NCBI GenBank assembly: GCA_025667525.1
Contig: CM046875.1
Coordinates: 529,877,079-529,941,078, forward strand
DNA from: Glebionis coronaria
Taxonomy: Eukaryota; Streptophyta; Magnoliopsida; Asterales; Asteraceae
DNA length: 64,000 bases
Direction: 5' to 3'
The notes beneath the pieces were generated by a model. The model had not been told where the DNA came from, made no database searches, and saw only the letters and a list, made by a program, of their open reading frames with translations. The translations under genes were made by a program, and so were the position numbers. Of this stretch, positions 54,822-64,000 are shown one piece after another. Every line of letters starts with the position of its first letter. Positions within the stretch are counted from its first letter, which is position 1.

Positions 54822-55318
54822 TCTATTGAATAAGCTGCAATAGACAAGTTACCTTGACTCACATTATTCAACTCCCTTTGAAGTTGGTAGATGAGTGGCC
54901 CATTACTTTGGCCATACCTCTCAGCAATTTCTTTCCAAAGTTCAGCAGCAGATTGTGCATATAAAAATGCCTCAGACAACTCAGCGGTCATGGAATTAAG
55001 AATCCAACATGTGACCATATAATCACAACGAATCCACCTCTCTAAATTTTCACCTTCATTCACTAGCCTAACACAATTACCGTTTATGAACCCTAGCTTA
55101 AGTTTTGCCCCTAAAGCCATCTTAATTGTTTGACTCCAACCCAAGAAATTGGTTCCGTTAAACGGTGTGTTAGTGAGAATCATATCAGGATGATCAGAAC
55201 TACTAATATACAATGGATCATTGATAAAATTTTTCCCAGCATTCATGTTAACACTGTTATTACTCAAATTTGGATCAGCAATCACCATTATCAGAAACGA
55301 TAAGTAATTCAGAGTCAA
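54818..55318 (-). pseudogene. C2 gag N-terminal domain
   Basis: 166 codons. DPLYISSSDHPDMILTNTPF and NFLGWSQTIKMALGAKLKLG form the typical plant copia Gag N-terminus, followed by LWKEIAERYGQSNGPLIYQL. The real start is probably the Met before VIADPNLS, about 190 bases from the primer site. Confidence 0.88.
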
Positions 55319-55507
55319 TTACAAAAAAAATATCAATCAAAACCCTAATTACGCAATTCAATATGTTCTTACACCAAATCAATTCGATTACCCAATCAAA
55401 ACAAAATGAACTGATAAAAGAAAGATCAATCTATGTAAAAGAACGTGAATTACCGGAAAATTGAGAGCTAATTGATCAGAAATTGAGCAATGCGTGCTTT
55501 GATACCA

Positions 55508-55716
55508 TATAAGCGGAATAGAATTTGGGGAAAAATTATTATTCTATATCAAGGAAAAGAGATCATTTTGATCTTTATACAGAAAGGGGAAAAGAATCAC
55601 TGTCTAACAAACTAACTAGGGATTTTATACCCGACTTAACATTTTGACTATTACATAAAGAATCTAATCTTCTAACTATTTACATAATAAGTCATTTAAC
55701 TTCTGTATAATCATCA
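55508..55716 (-). repeat. C2 5' LTR
   Basis: 209 bp; the adjacent GATACCA (55501-55507) is the start of the primer site on the minus strand. Confidence 0.93.
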
Positions 55717-55721
55717 ACAAT

Positions 55722-56212
55722 CTACTTCATTACAACGTTTAATTCTATAAATCACACTTACAATGCCTGAATTAATATGTATGCTGATAAGCATGGGCAT
55801 ATTTATCTCATTTTGTACTTTAAGGCTTTAAGCCACAATGAAAGCTATAAATGGTGTGGCTGATGTCACACTTTTAAGAAATATGTTGGTTATAGTATTT
55901 TGATTATTTTGTATGTTGCATAAAGCTTAGTGGTACATAGCCCAGTATGAAGAATAACATTGCATTGAAAATTACTTTTTACAAGCTGTATTTATTTACA
56001 TGATTTATGTTCTACTTTTGCTTTAGAAGTAATAAATGAAGGACTATACTATCATTTTAGTTGATCAAAACTGATTTACCAGTATGTGGCTCATCCGTCC
56101 CAAAAGATTAGTCTATTATCTGTTTGGTTGGTTGTTTTATTGGCAGTGTGAATACATGGTCACAATAGATAGACTCTGAGTTCGTCCACACAATACAGAG
56201 GATGTATGCTTT
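55722..56212. other. Intergenic interval right of C2
   Basis: AT-rich; nothing recognised except a pyrimidine-rich acceptor-like end (TTTGTTATTTCAG) at 56209-56221. Confidence 0.4.
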
Positions 56213-56221
56213 GTTATTTCA

Positions 56222-56425
56222 GGTGATGGATCAATGCACAGATAGTCATATGAAGATATGGTGACGGGTGGAGTGATCACATTTTCGCCTGTAAAAACAC
56301 ATGGAGATTTGCGTGACTACGAGATAAATCATTACAGACCAACGGCCAAGGTTGGATCAGTAAGCATAAGAGTCGGAAGGCAGAGTTTCACCATCAAAGA
56401 TCCACCATGTCTTAGGATTTAGCCA
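56222..56425 (+). pseudogene. Exon-like fragment of an unidentified gene
   Basis: After an acceptor-like TTTGTTATTTCAG, one frame reads SYEDMVTGGVITFSP, then THGDLRDYEINHYRPTAKVG and SVSIRVGRQSFTIKDPP before a stop. One in-frame TAG lies near its start. Codon use looks protein-coding, unlike the AT-rich surroundings. I do not recognise the family. It lies just upstream of a Helitron-like end, so it may be a captured exon. Confidence 0.4.
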
Positions 56426-56444
56426 CGGATGAAGAAACAAATGG

Positions 56445-56486
56445 CCCCGCTGCAAAGCGCGGGTGCGCCTGACTTGTTTTTACTAG
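56445..56486 (+). other. Possible Helitron 3' terminus
   Basis: CCCGC...GCGGG hairpin followed after about 20 bases by CTAG. The next base is A rather than the T expected for an A^T insertion, so this is tentative. Confidence 0.3.
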
Positions 56487-56799
56487 ATAAGTTATAGGAA
56501 GAGTAATGTCATCATCTTTTTTAATTTATATTAAATTAAATATAATTCAAAAATAAAAAAAAATGTTCATTTTATTTATTTTACCTATTAACTAAACAAA
56601 TAATCTTATTTGTAAAACATCAAAATATTAATTTTAAATCGTGTAAGAAAACATATTCTCGTTTTGTAAACACTGATTATCTGTTTGTTCATTTATAAAA
56701 CGAATAATCTATTTTTAATAAGCAATCACAAACAACCTAATATCCTCGATGCATCTTTTTTCTATGCTTCTAAACATATAAGCTATAAAAATTATACTT

Positions 56800-57410
56800 C
56801 TTTAAACACACAAACATGACATATTTCGACAATGATATTTATGTAATTAGTTAACGAGTCGAGGTCGAGCTTTAGAAGTAACTCAAGAGCCGATCTCCAC
56901 CTCGAGCCTTAGACACAAGGCTCAAACTGAACAATGCTCGAAATCGATGCCAAACGAGCAAAACACGAGCCTTGTCGAGCATGGGTTCGACTCTGTTATA
57001 CCCCTACAAATGAGGTTTAAAAACTCTTAAGAAAACTTCATTTCTTTGTAATCTATTACTACAATTTAACAGATCTAGTTCCTTTGAAAGAAAACATCGC
57101 TGGTAAACTACTACATCTCGCCTAATCGCCTCAAGTATACAATGATAAGAAACAGATGATCTAATGTGTTTGAGAGAAAATATTATGTTGGATCATGGTC
57201 ATAGAGTGCATGATGTTATTCGACAATGACACACGAAACTTGTATAATCATTAAAGAGCTCGACCTTTAAAAGTAACTCATGAGCCAATTTCAATCTTTA
57301 CAACTAAGGCTAAAACCGAGTTGAGCTCAAAATCAGTACTACACAAGGAGAACATGATTCTTGTTGAGCTAGGGTTCGACTTGATTATACCTCCATGAAT
57401 AAGGTCTGAA
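56800..57410 (+). repeat. Diverged direct repeat, about 385 bp apart
   Basis: Two blocks (about 56800-57030 and 57190-57410) share TTCGACAATGA, AAAAGTAACTCA-like, GAGCC and GGTTCGACT..TTATACC motifs in order. No coding capacity is seen. Confidence 0.5.
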
Positions 57411-57820
57411 CCTTGTTAAAACAATAGGTACCTCACTAACCTGTCACGAGGCTACCTTGATGCCGGTTATACATTTAAAAAAATTGTTTAAGTATGAAAC
57501 TAACACTTTTGTTATTTGTTAATATATCTCTATTACGTTGTTTATCAAGTTATCGAGGGATACTAATGAATGAACATAATACTCTTGACACATAAAAATT
57601 TACTAGGCTCATGGTTTCTCAATAATCCATTCTCAAAGGAATATAAACATGAATGCTACAAGCTGGTTGATGAAATTAATATTACCCTAATATGAAACAT
57701 GTTGTCATAATAAGTACCAGCAACCACAAAACTGTAACGACCAGAAATACAACCCAGAAACATTTATCATCTCTGTGCCCTGCCATTGGTGACAAATACA
57801 CGAAACATTTATGTAAGCTA
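57411..57820. other. Intergenic interval before C3
   Basis: AT-rich without a gene I can support. Confidence 0.4.
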
Positions 57821-58614
57821 TGATAGTTTATGTTTACCATAACAATTAAATAAAACCCTAATATGGATCAAAGAATACACAGCGAAAGCAAATTAACAAG
57901 ATCTTTAATTAACACGATTATAATTAATCAAGGCTATGGTTACATACCTTTATCCTAGCAAGATCTACAAGTTGACGGAACGGTTACTGGTAGAGATAGA
58001 TCACGAACACCACCAGGATGTAATCTAAAGCAAAATTTCACCACGGTCTTGTACACACGTGATACGGCGAGTTAGCCGTGAGTCAAGCACGAACAAACCG
58101 AGATTCCAAGTCTATGGAAGATCTACCCAACAACCCTAGAGAGGGGCTAGGACTAGATCTAGAATAGCTTAATGAAAATTAAAGAAGAACCCCAATTTAG
58201 GGTGTTTGGCCGCCGGTTTTAGAGCAAGAGAAAGAGAGATGTGAGGTGTAAATTATGAGGCTTTTGGTTTGTTTATATACACCTTGAAAACTTCTCTTCC
58301 AAGGTTAAACAAAATAAAGCCACAAAATCTTTTCCCCTTTCTTTTGTCTCCCTATTTAGGCCAGATATTCACCACCCCAAAAAGAGGTTTCCGGAACTTT
58401 TCCAACTCCTTCTTTTAGCTTCTTTAACATTCTATAACGGTCGTTTAATACTTAACTTTTAATTACTTAACGACCGTTAGCTACAGTTTGATTTAATAAA
58501 TATATAATAAATATATTTAATAAATAAATTAACTCTTCACGTAATGTGTGCAATCCCGTGATCTCGAGTTCGATCCTATCACACGACAATCGATTTTTAA
58601 GTCCATAAACTTTT
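57821..58614 (-). repeat. C3 3' LTR
   Basis: Related along its length to the C1 LTRs (TACATACCTTTA, CTTGTACACACGT, CTACCCAACAACCCTAGAGAGG, ATCACACGACNAT). Its outer ends are eroded: where C1 ends CTTACA it has CTTTTA, so the limits are approximate. Confidence 0.75.
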
Positions 58615-59411
58615 AGCTCCCACTTGGACAAAATTCGAATATCGTGATCACATTGATTAGCGTCTAGTTACACTAACAATGTCACTAGTACAACTCGAGT
58701 AAGGTTTCCTGGACAAAACCTTTTAATGGTATATAATTATTATTATTATCCTTTCATTTCAAATACATCATTAATAAGGATATGGATCTAAGTCATTCCT
58801 TCATTAACCATTCTGTTTCTCGTTTACGGATATAGCAAGATTACCAAAACACATTTGGGTGTGGCCACACAAACATCTTACTACTCCCCCGAGGGGCCCA
58901 GCTGTATTTATACTTCCAAATAATTTGAAAGAAACGAATCCTATTTTGACTACAAGCAAAACACATGAACTTTGCAACACTTCCGAAAATAACCCTTATA
59001 GCTACCAGTTACGTTTAGCTTTTGGTTACCTTACAGAAATGCACTACATCCAATGCAGTTTTCTGGTATCTCAGGTCTAAGGATAACTATTTATGATTTA
59101 CTTAATGACAAAGATCCATAAAGTAAAATCATATAGTTGGGATAAGTCCAATATTTGATCCATCAAATATCATCCAAAATTGACCAATATACTTTCAAGT
59201 ATACTCTGTCACTATTTTGAATTGTCTTAGTTTAATAATACTCCCATATTATTAATCGACAACGGACATTTAGAAACATCATAATGCTCATGGATTAAAA
59301 CATGTAAAATAGGATACAAAATCAAATAACAGAAAAATAAACGAAATCCAATCTTTATTTCATCAATTCAATAATGTCTTACATCCTTTATCCAAATACT
59401 AATCAACAGAT
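58615..59411 (-). other. C3 3' untranslated interval
   Basis: Related to 28203-28995 of C1; purine-rich CCAAGTGGGAGC on the minus strand abuts the LTR. No separate gene seen. Confidence 0.6.
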
Positions 59412-59774
59412 TTATTGCATGAATTCGCTAGCTAGTTGCAGCCCAATTGCCTTGGCATGCTTAACTACCTTTGGCCTAGATAAAGACTTAGTAAAAGGAT
59501 CAACTACGTTATCATCTGTGTGAAATTTTATTAATTTTATTTCTCGAGCTTCCACTTGTTCTCGAACGTAGTGATATCTACGTTTAAAGTGTCTGGCGCC
59601 TTTCATAACTCCAGGGTCATTGGCGAATATTATTGCAGTAGAATTGTCGCAATATATATCAATAGGTTCTTTAATTGAAGGCATCACTGCAAGATCTCCA
59701 ATAAACTTCCTAATCCAAACAGCTTCCATTGCAGCTTCTGAAGCAGCCATGTACTCAGATTGAGTCGCATGCAT
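59412..59774 (-). pseudogene. C3 RNase H domain
   Basis: 120 codons with SEYMAASEAAMEAVWIRKF, IYCDNSTAII and FHTDDNVVDPFTKSL, ending at the polyprotein stop. It is out of frame with the RT block. Confidence 0.87.
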
Positions 59775-60258
59775 AGCAATGGTTTTCTACTTACTGCTCT
59801 TCCAGTCAACTGCTCCTCCATTGATGACAAACACGTAACCCGTCTGAGACTTCGTATCGTCTTTATCACATTGCCAGGACGCATCACAGAACCCTGTTAC
59901 ATTCAATTTTGTGTCTGGTTTACCCCCGAATACCAAACACATATCTTTCGTACTTCTCAAATACTTTATAATATGCTTAACAGCAGTCTAGTGGAACTTT
60001 CCTGGATTTTGTTGGTATCTACTGACCAAGTTCTGAGCAAACGCCACATCAGGCCTTGTGCATCTTACAGCATACATAATAGATCCTACAGCCGAAGCAT
60101 AAGGCACCTTCCGCATGTAAGCCACCTCTTCAGGTGTTGATGCATCTTTCTCATGACTTAACTCATGCTTAACCTCCTCGGTTGAAAACCTTTCTTAGAG
60201 TTATGCATGTTATACTTCTTCAATATCTTATCAATATAAGCATCTTGACTAAGACCAA
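59775..60258 (-). pseudogene. C3 RT thumb/connection remnant
   Basis: Short shifted pieces match the C1 segment at 29452-29898 (CTRPDVAFAQN, HNPGKFH, YNMHNS) with several stops and frame changes. No frame spans it. Confidence 0.7.
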
Positions 60259-60828
60259 TTAACCGTCTATTCCTATCTCGATAGATTTAATTCCCAGAAT
60301 ATATGCACCATCTCCCAAATCTTTCATAGAAAAACATTTACCAAGATAATCCTTAACTTCCTTAAGTCTTGGAATGTTACTTCCCATGATTAATATGTCA
60401 TCGACATATAAAATTAGGAACACTACATTACTCCCACTAGCTTTGCGATATACACATGGCTCATCACGATTTTGAATAAATCCGAACCTTTTGATTTCTT
60501 CATCAAATCGCTTATTCCATTGACGTGATGCTTGCTTCAAACCATAAATAGATCTTTGAAGTTTGCATACGCGCTTTGGATATTTAGGATCAACGTACCC
60601 TTCCGGTTGTTGCATATAGATGTCTTCATCTAAGCGACCGTTCAAGAAGGCAGTTTTAACATCCATTTGCCATATCTCATAATCATAGTATGATGCTATA
60701 GCTATGAGAATCCTAATAGCTCGTAAGTCTGCTACAGGAGAAAATGTCTCCTCGTAGTCTACGCCAAAAGTTTGTGTAAAACCTTTAGCTACTAAACGTG
60801 CTTTATAGGATTGTATTTCACCATCCAT
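60259..60828 (-). pseudogene. C3 reverse transcriptase core
   Basis: 189 open codons: MDVKTAFLNGRLDEDIYMQQ, SIYGLKQASRQWNKRF and an intact LYVDDILIMG. It is in the same frame as the integrase block upstream, separated by stops between 60829 and 60915. Unlike C1, the catalytic YVDD is kept. Confidence 0.88.
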
Positions 60829-60912
60829 GTCGGTTTTCTTCTTGTAGATCTACCTATTTTTCACTACTTTAGCATTTTTAGGTGCATCCACAAGAATCCA
60901 AACATCGTTGAT

Positions 60913-62001
60913 TTACATGGATTTCATTTCTTCATTCATCGCAACTATCCATTTTGATTTTTCTAGATTAGACATTGCGGATCGATAGTTAGCAGGTTCA
61001 CCAAGATCCCCTACTTCCTCCTCATCATCCTCTATGTAAAGACATAGTTTGTCTGGCGCACGTATAGTACTTTGAGACCTACGTGGAGGAATTAATTCCG
61101 GTGGAACTCGCAGACTTTCTGGTTCTACAGGAATTTCTTCGGTAGTATTTTCAGAAGGCAATGTATCTTCTTGAATTTCTTCAAGATCATAATTTCTCCC
61201 ACTGAATTCTTGATTTACAAGATCATTTTCAAGGAAGTCTCCATACCGAGCCACAACTATTTTGTTCTCAGCTGGATAATAAAAGTAGTAACTCATAGTT
61301 TCCTTAGGGTAACCTACAAAGATACATTTTACTGAGCGTTGTTGGAGTTTATCTCCAGAGTCACGTTTCACATACGCCTCACAACCCCAGATTTTCAAAT
61401 AAGACAAATATGGCTTCTTGCCATGCCATAGTTCATATGGTGTCTTATCAACCTTCTTTGTGGGAACCATATTCAGAATACGAACAGCAGATTCAAGAGC
61501 ATAATCCCAAAAGGATAATGGTAAAGTTGTAGGATTAAACATAGATCGCACCATATCTAATAATGTACGATTTCTCCTTTCAGATACACCATTTTGTTGT
61601 GGAGTATATGGAGAAGTAAGTTTCTGAACAATTCCATTCTTACTTAAATAATCTTTAAACTCTTGACTTAAATAATCACCACCTCGATCAGAACGAAGAG
61701 CTTTAATCTTCTTTCCGAGTTGTAACTCTACTTCTGCCTTAAACGTTTTGAATGTTTCAAACACCTCATGTTTATGCTTAAGTAAATAAACATAACCATA
61801 ACGGCTATAATCATCCGTAAACGTCAAGAAGTAGCTAGCACCTTTCCTTGACACATGTCTAAGTGGTCCACACACATCAGTATGTATCAAACCAAGTAGT
61901 TCAGTAGCCCTTTCAATATTGCTATTAAAAGGTTTCTTGGTCATCTTTCCAGAGATACAAGATTCGCATTTATCAAATGATTCATCATTGATATTTTCCA
62001 A
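60913..62001 (-). pseudogene. C3 integrase
   Basis: 362 codons. CESCISGKMTKKPF is the end of the zinc finger. Catalytic residues lie in HTDVCGPL, FTDDYSRYGYV, LRSDRGGDY and TPQQNGVSERRNRTL. The C-terminal fold (KCIFVGYPKETMSYYFYYP) and an acidic linker before RT follow. Its frame differs from the gag/protease frame by a frameshift near 62050. Confidence 0.9.
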
Positions 62002-62084
62002 AAGACCATCAGGTTGAAGCTTTTGTATGCGAGTCTTCCTAATATGGGCAAGTCTACAATGCCAAAGATAAGAAGAGTTATTGT

Positions 62085-62591
62085 CTAACTTTCTCTCTTA
62101 TTCATGCTAAAAATAGAATTATTTTTCCTCTTGGAATTATTATCATACATGTTAATTTCAAAAACACCATTCACAGAAATTGCATCAAAATAGAATAAAC
62201 CATCTTTGAAAACAGAAATTCTATTATTATCAATTGTGTGATTAAATCCAAGATCCAACATACAAGAAAAGGAAATGAAACCCCTAACAATTGAAGGTGC
62301 ATAATGAAAATTATTTAAAAACAGTACTAAACCCGAAGGTAAAACTAATTTAAATATTCCTATAGCTTCAACCGCTGCTTGTGTGCCATTGCCTACTTGC
62401 AGAAATTGTTCCCCATAGGAAAGCTTCCTCTTCAACTCAAATCCCTGTAGGGTATTACAAATATTAATACCACATCCCGTATCATATACCCAGGAGTTTG
62501 ATTTGTATGAAAGATTAAATAACTCTATCATAAATAAGTTACCTGAAGATGCTGCAGCAGCTAGCCCAGCCTTCTTCTTATGTTCTTGCAT
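62085..62591 (-). pseudogene. C3 protease region
   Basis: 168 codons. NSWVYDTGCGINICNTLQGF is the aspartic protease site (DTG). It is in frame with gag but cut off by a TAG in the zinc knuckle at 62622-62624, where C1 has tryptophan. Confidence 0.87.
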
Positions 62592-62621
62592 TTCATGGAG
62601 ATAGAGAGAGCAATTTCTCTT

Positions 62622-63221
62622 CTAGTGTCCAGTCATCTTGCAGTGGTGACAAGTCTCATCTTTCTGAGATAGACCTTTCTTGACAAAGTTCTGCTTTGGT
62701 TTTGATGGAGTCACAACTTGTTTGCTCTTATCAACCTTGCCTTTGCCTTTCTGCTTCTTATTCACTTGTGGTTTTGGTTTCGTCACTCTACCCTTTTGCA
62801 CATAAAGTACTTGAGGAGTAGCAGTGGATGCCTTATCTTTCAACCCCTTTTGAAATTCAATGAGCATCGCATGCAAATCATTAACCGTCTTCCCCGTGCA
62901 ATGCATATTATAGTTACGAACGAAATCATTGAAGTCCTTATTAAGGGACCTATTGATCAAGTTAATAGCCATATTATGATCAAAGGGTTGTCCTAGTGCG
63001 ATGAGTTGTTCCATATAACCCCTCATCTCCATATAATGAGCACTTACGGACTTTCCAGGAGCTTGCTTGCAACTATGTAGAGCATCAACCAAATCATAGA
63101 TCTCTACAGCTTGCGGCGTTTCATACACAACCTTGAGTTCATCAAGCATTTGTTGAGGTGGAAATAGCTCATACTTCCTTTGAAGTGATGGAGACATTCT
63201 CCCTAACATTACAGCAGCCAC
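62622..63221 (-). pseudogene. C3 gag, main part
   Basis: 199 codons: ALHSCKQAPGKSVSAHYMEM, LINRSLNKDFNDFVRNYNMH, a lysine-rich linker, and CHHCKMTGH, the first part of the zinc knuckle, before the stop. Confidence 0.87.
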
Positions 63222-63475
63222 CTCATGGTGCTTCTTACGTTAGCAGCGTGTTGAAGCCTTTCCTCATCAGATGCTCCTTCAGCAAGATCCCCCGGAAAAG
63301 GAGTTTCCAAGATATTGATAGTACCCGCTGCTCTCAGAACAATTCTTAGTGAGCGATACCAGTCATTGAAATTAGGGCCAGTAAGTTCAGTTCGTTCAAA
63401 GAAAGCTTTGAACGCCGAGCTTATTGTCAGATTGCTTTCGGGTTGAGCCATTTCTATAGAAATAAGTTCAAACAT
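63209..63475 (-). pseudogene. C3 gag N-terminus
   Basis: 88 codons (SAFKAFFERTELTGPNFNDW), matching the C1 gag start. A frameshift near 63215 separates it from the rest of gag. Confidence 0.85.
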
Positions 63476-64000
63476 TAGTATTTTTGCTAATACAATTCAA
63501 GAAAATAAAATTACCCCGGTAATGAAACCATAGTATTTTCTTGAAAAACTAGAATCCATATTGACATAGATTCATCACATCAGTTGATCTGCTAGTGACA
63601 AATGTATTCAACACAATACTTGTCGAACAATAATTGACAAACAAATTTGCAATTTCTAGATATGTTAGGGATTTACATTGCCAAAATCATTTGCATTGTA
63701 AACAAGTTTTATCCCTACTTTATGCCTTAAGTTTCTAGTTCTCACTGAGTAACTCAATCAAGTCGAATAATCTAAAGAACGTAAAACCTTCATGTGCAAT
63801 CTTATTCAGTCATGAAGTTTTCTTTCCATTACAACATCGTCCGATATCTTATATGACGACAATTGTAACTTCAAGTGTTCGTCAATTAGAGGGAATATGA
63901 CTTGAATTTTTAGGGTATAGATTTTGGTGTCAAAATCATGTATGGAGAAGCATGCATACATCTCCATAAAATAAGTTTAATAAAACATTTAGTAAACTTT
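63476..64000 (-). other. C3 leader
   Basis: Non-coding sequence related to the C1 leader at 33039-33560; the primer site and 5' LTR should follow beyond the window. Confidence 0.6.

Larger units (their letters stand above)
50648..55716 (-). mobile_element. Copia element C2, complete but broken
   Basis: A 5069-bp element with 209-bp LTRs at both ends and the duplication ACAAT (50643-50647 and 55717-55721). On the minus strand the LTR reads TGATGATTATAC...CCGCTTATA, followed at once by the primer site TGGTATCAAAGCA; CTTGAGGGGGGAA precedes the 3' LTR. The LTRs differ at about nine positions. Gag, protease, integrase, RT and RNase H are in copia order with frameshifts and stops between blocks. 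Confidence 0.93.
57821..64000 (-). mobile_element. Copia element C3, minus strand, runs off the right edge
   Basis: A close relative of C1 in the same orientation. Its 3' LTR is at about 57821-58614. RNase H, RT, integrase, protease and gag follow leftwards to rightwards on the minus strand up to about 63475, then a leader to the window end. The 5' LTR is outside. It has its own stops and frameshifts, different from those of C1. Confidence 0.88.

Overview
This window is plant nuclear DNA, almost certainly from a eudicot and quite possibly a composite (Asteraceae). The evidence is dense nested LTR retrotransposons, tRNA-iMet primer sites, a Tat-clade Ty3/gypsy element with a second RNase H, a Helitron and a MULE. 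The family guess rests only on my memory of similar gag-like proteins. I found no intact host gene. The only host-derived genes I recognise are decayed copies of EF-2 and polyubiquitin. Three short exon-like or coiled-coil stretches I could not identify.

Layout. 1-1696: 3' end of a plus-strand copia element (C0), inserted into the 3' LTR of a minus-strand chromovirus-like gypsy element (G1, 1697-10955, decayed pol). 11079-13310: EF-2 and polyubiquitin pseudogenes. 13341-16336: a tandem duplication, a truncated short LTR, a Helitron-like end, a fold-back MITE and an exon-like scrap. 16337-37027: minus-strand copia element C1. Its left LTR holds a complete, very young Tat-clade gypsy element (G2, 16622-27632). 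Its right LTR holds a non-autonomous Helitron (34979-36625) made mostly of 87-bp repeats. 38407-39071: a TRIM-like miniature retrotransposon. 40295-49294: a MULE-like element with a 9-bp target duplication, split by a gag-only copia derivative (C4, 40584-48454). 49381-50362: a second TRIM-like element. 50648-55716: copia element C2, nearly complete but broken. 57821-64000: copia element C3, a sister of C1, running off the right edge.

The most notable item is inside G2. Its sense strand carries gag and pol in one reading frame, interrupted by a single TAG. Its opposite strand, between pol and the 3' LTR, carries a convincing four-exon gene (23684-26525). All three introns are GT-AG, the phases fit, and it encodes an uninterrupted 868-residue protein with a promoter-like TATA box. 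The N-terminal part resembles the plant 'putative gypsy type transposon' family (PF04195 type) and the rest is acidic and coiled-coil. G2 LTRs differ at 1 of 582 positions, so the element is recent and this gene is not a relic.

Several insertions can be ordered. C0 is younger than G1. G2 and the Helitron are younger than C1. C4 is younger than the MULE. Target duplications support G2 (AAGCT), C2 (ACAAT), C4 (TTCAT), the second TRIM (ATTAC) and the MULE (TTGTTAAAA). The Helitron is supported by an uninterrupted copy of its target in the other C1 LTR.
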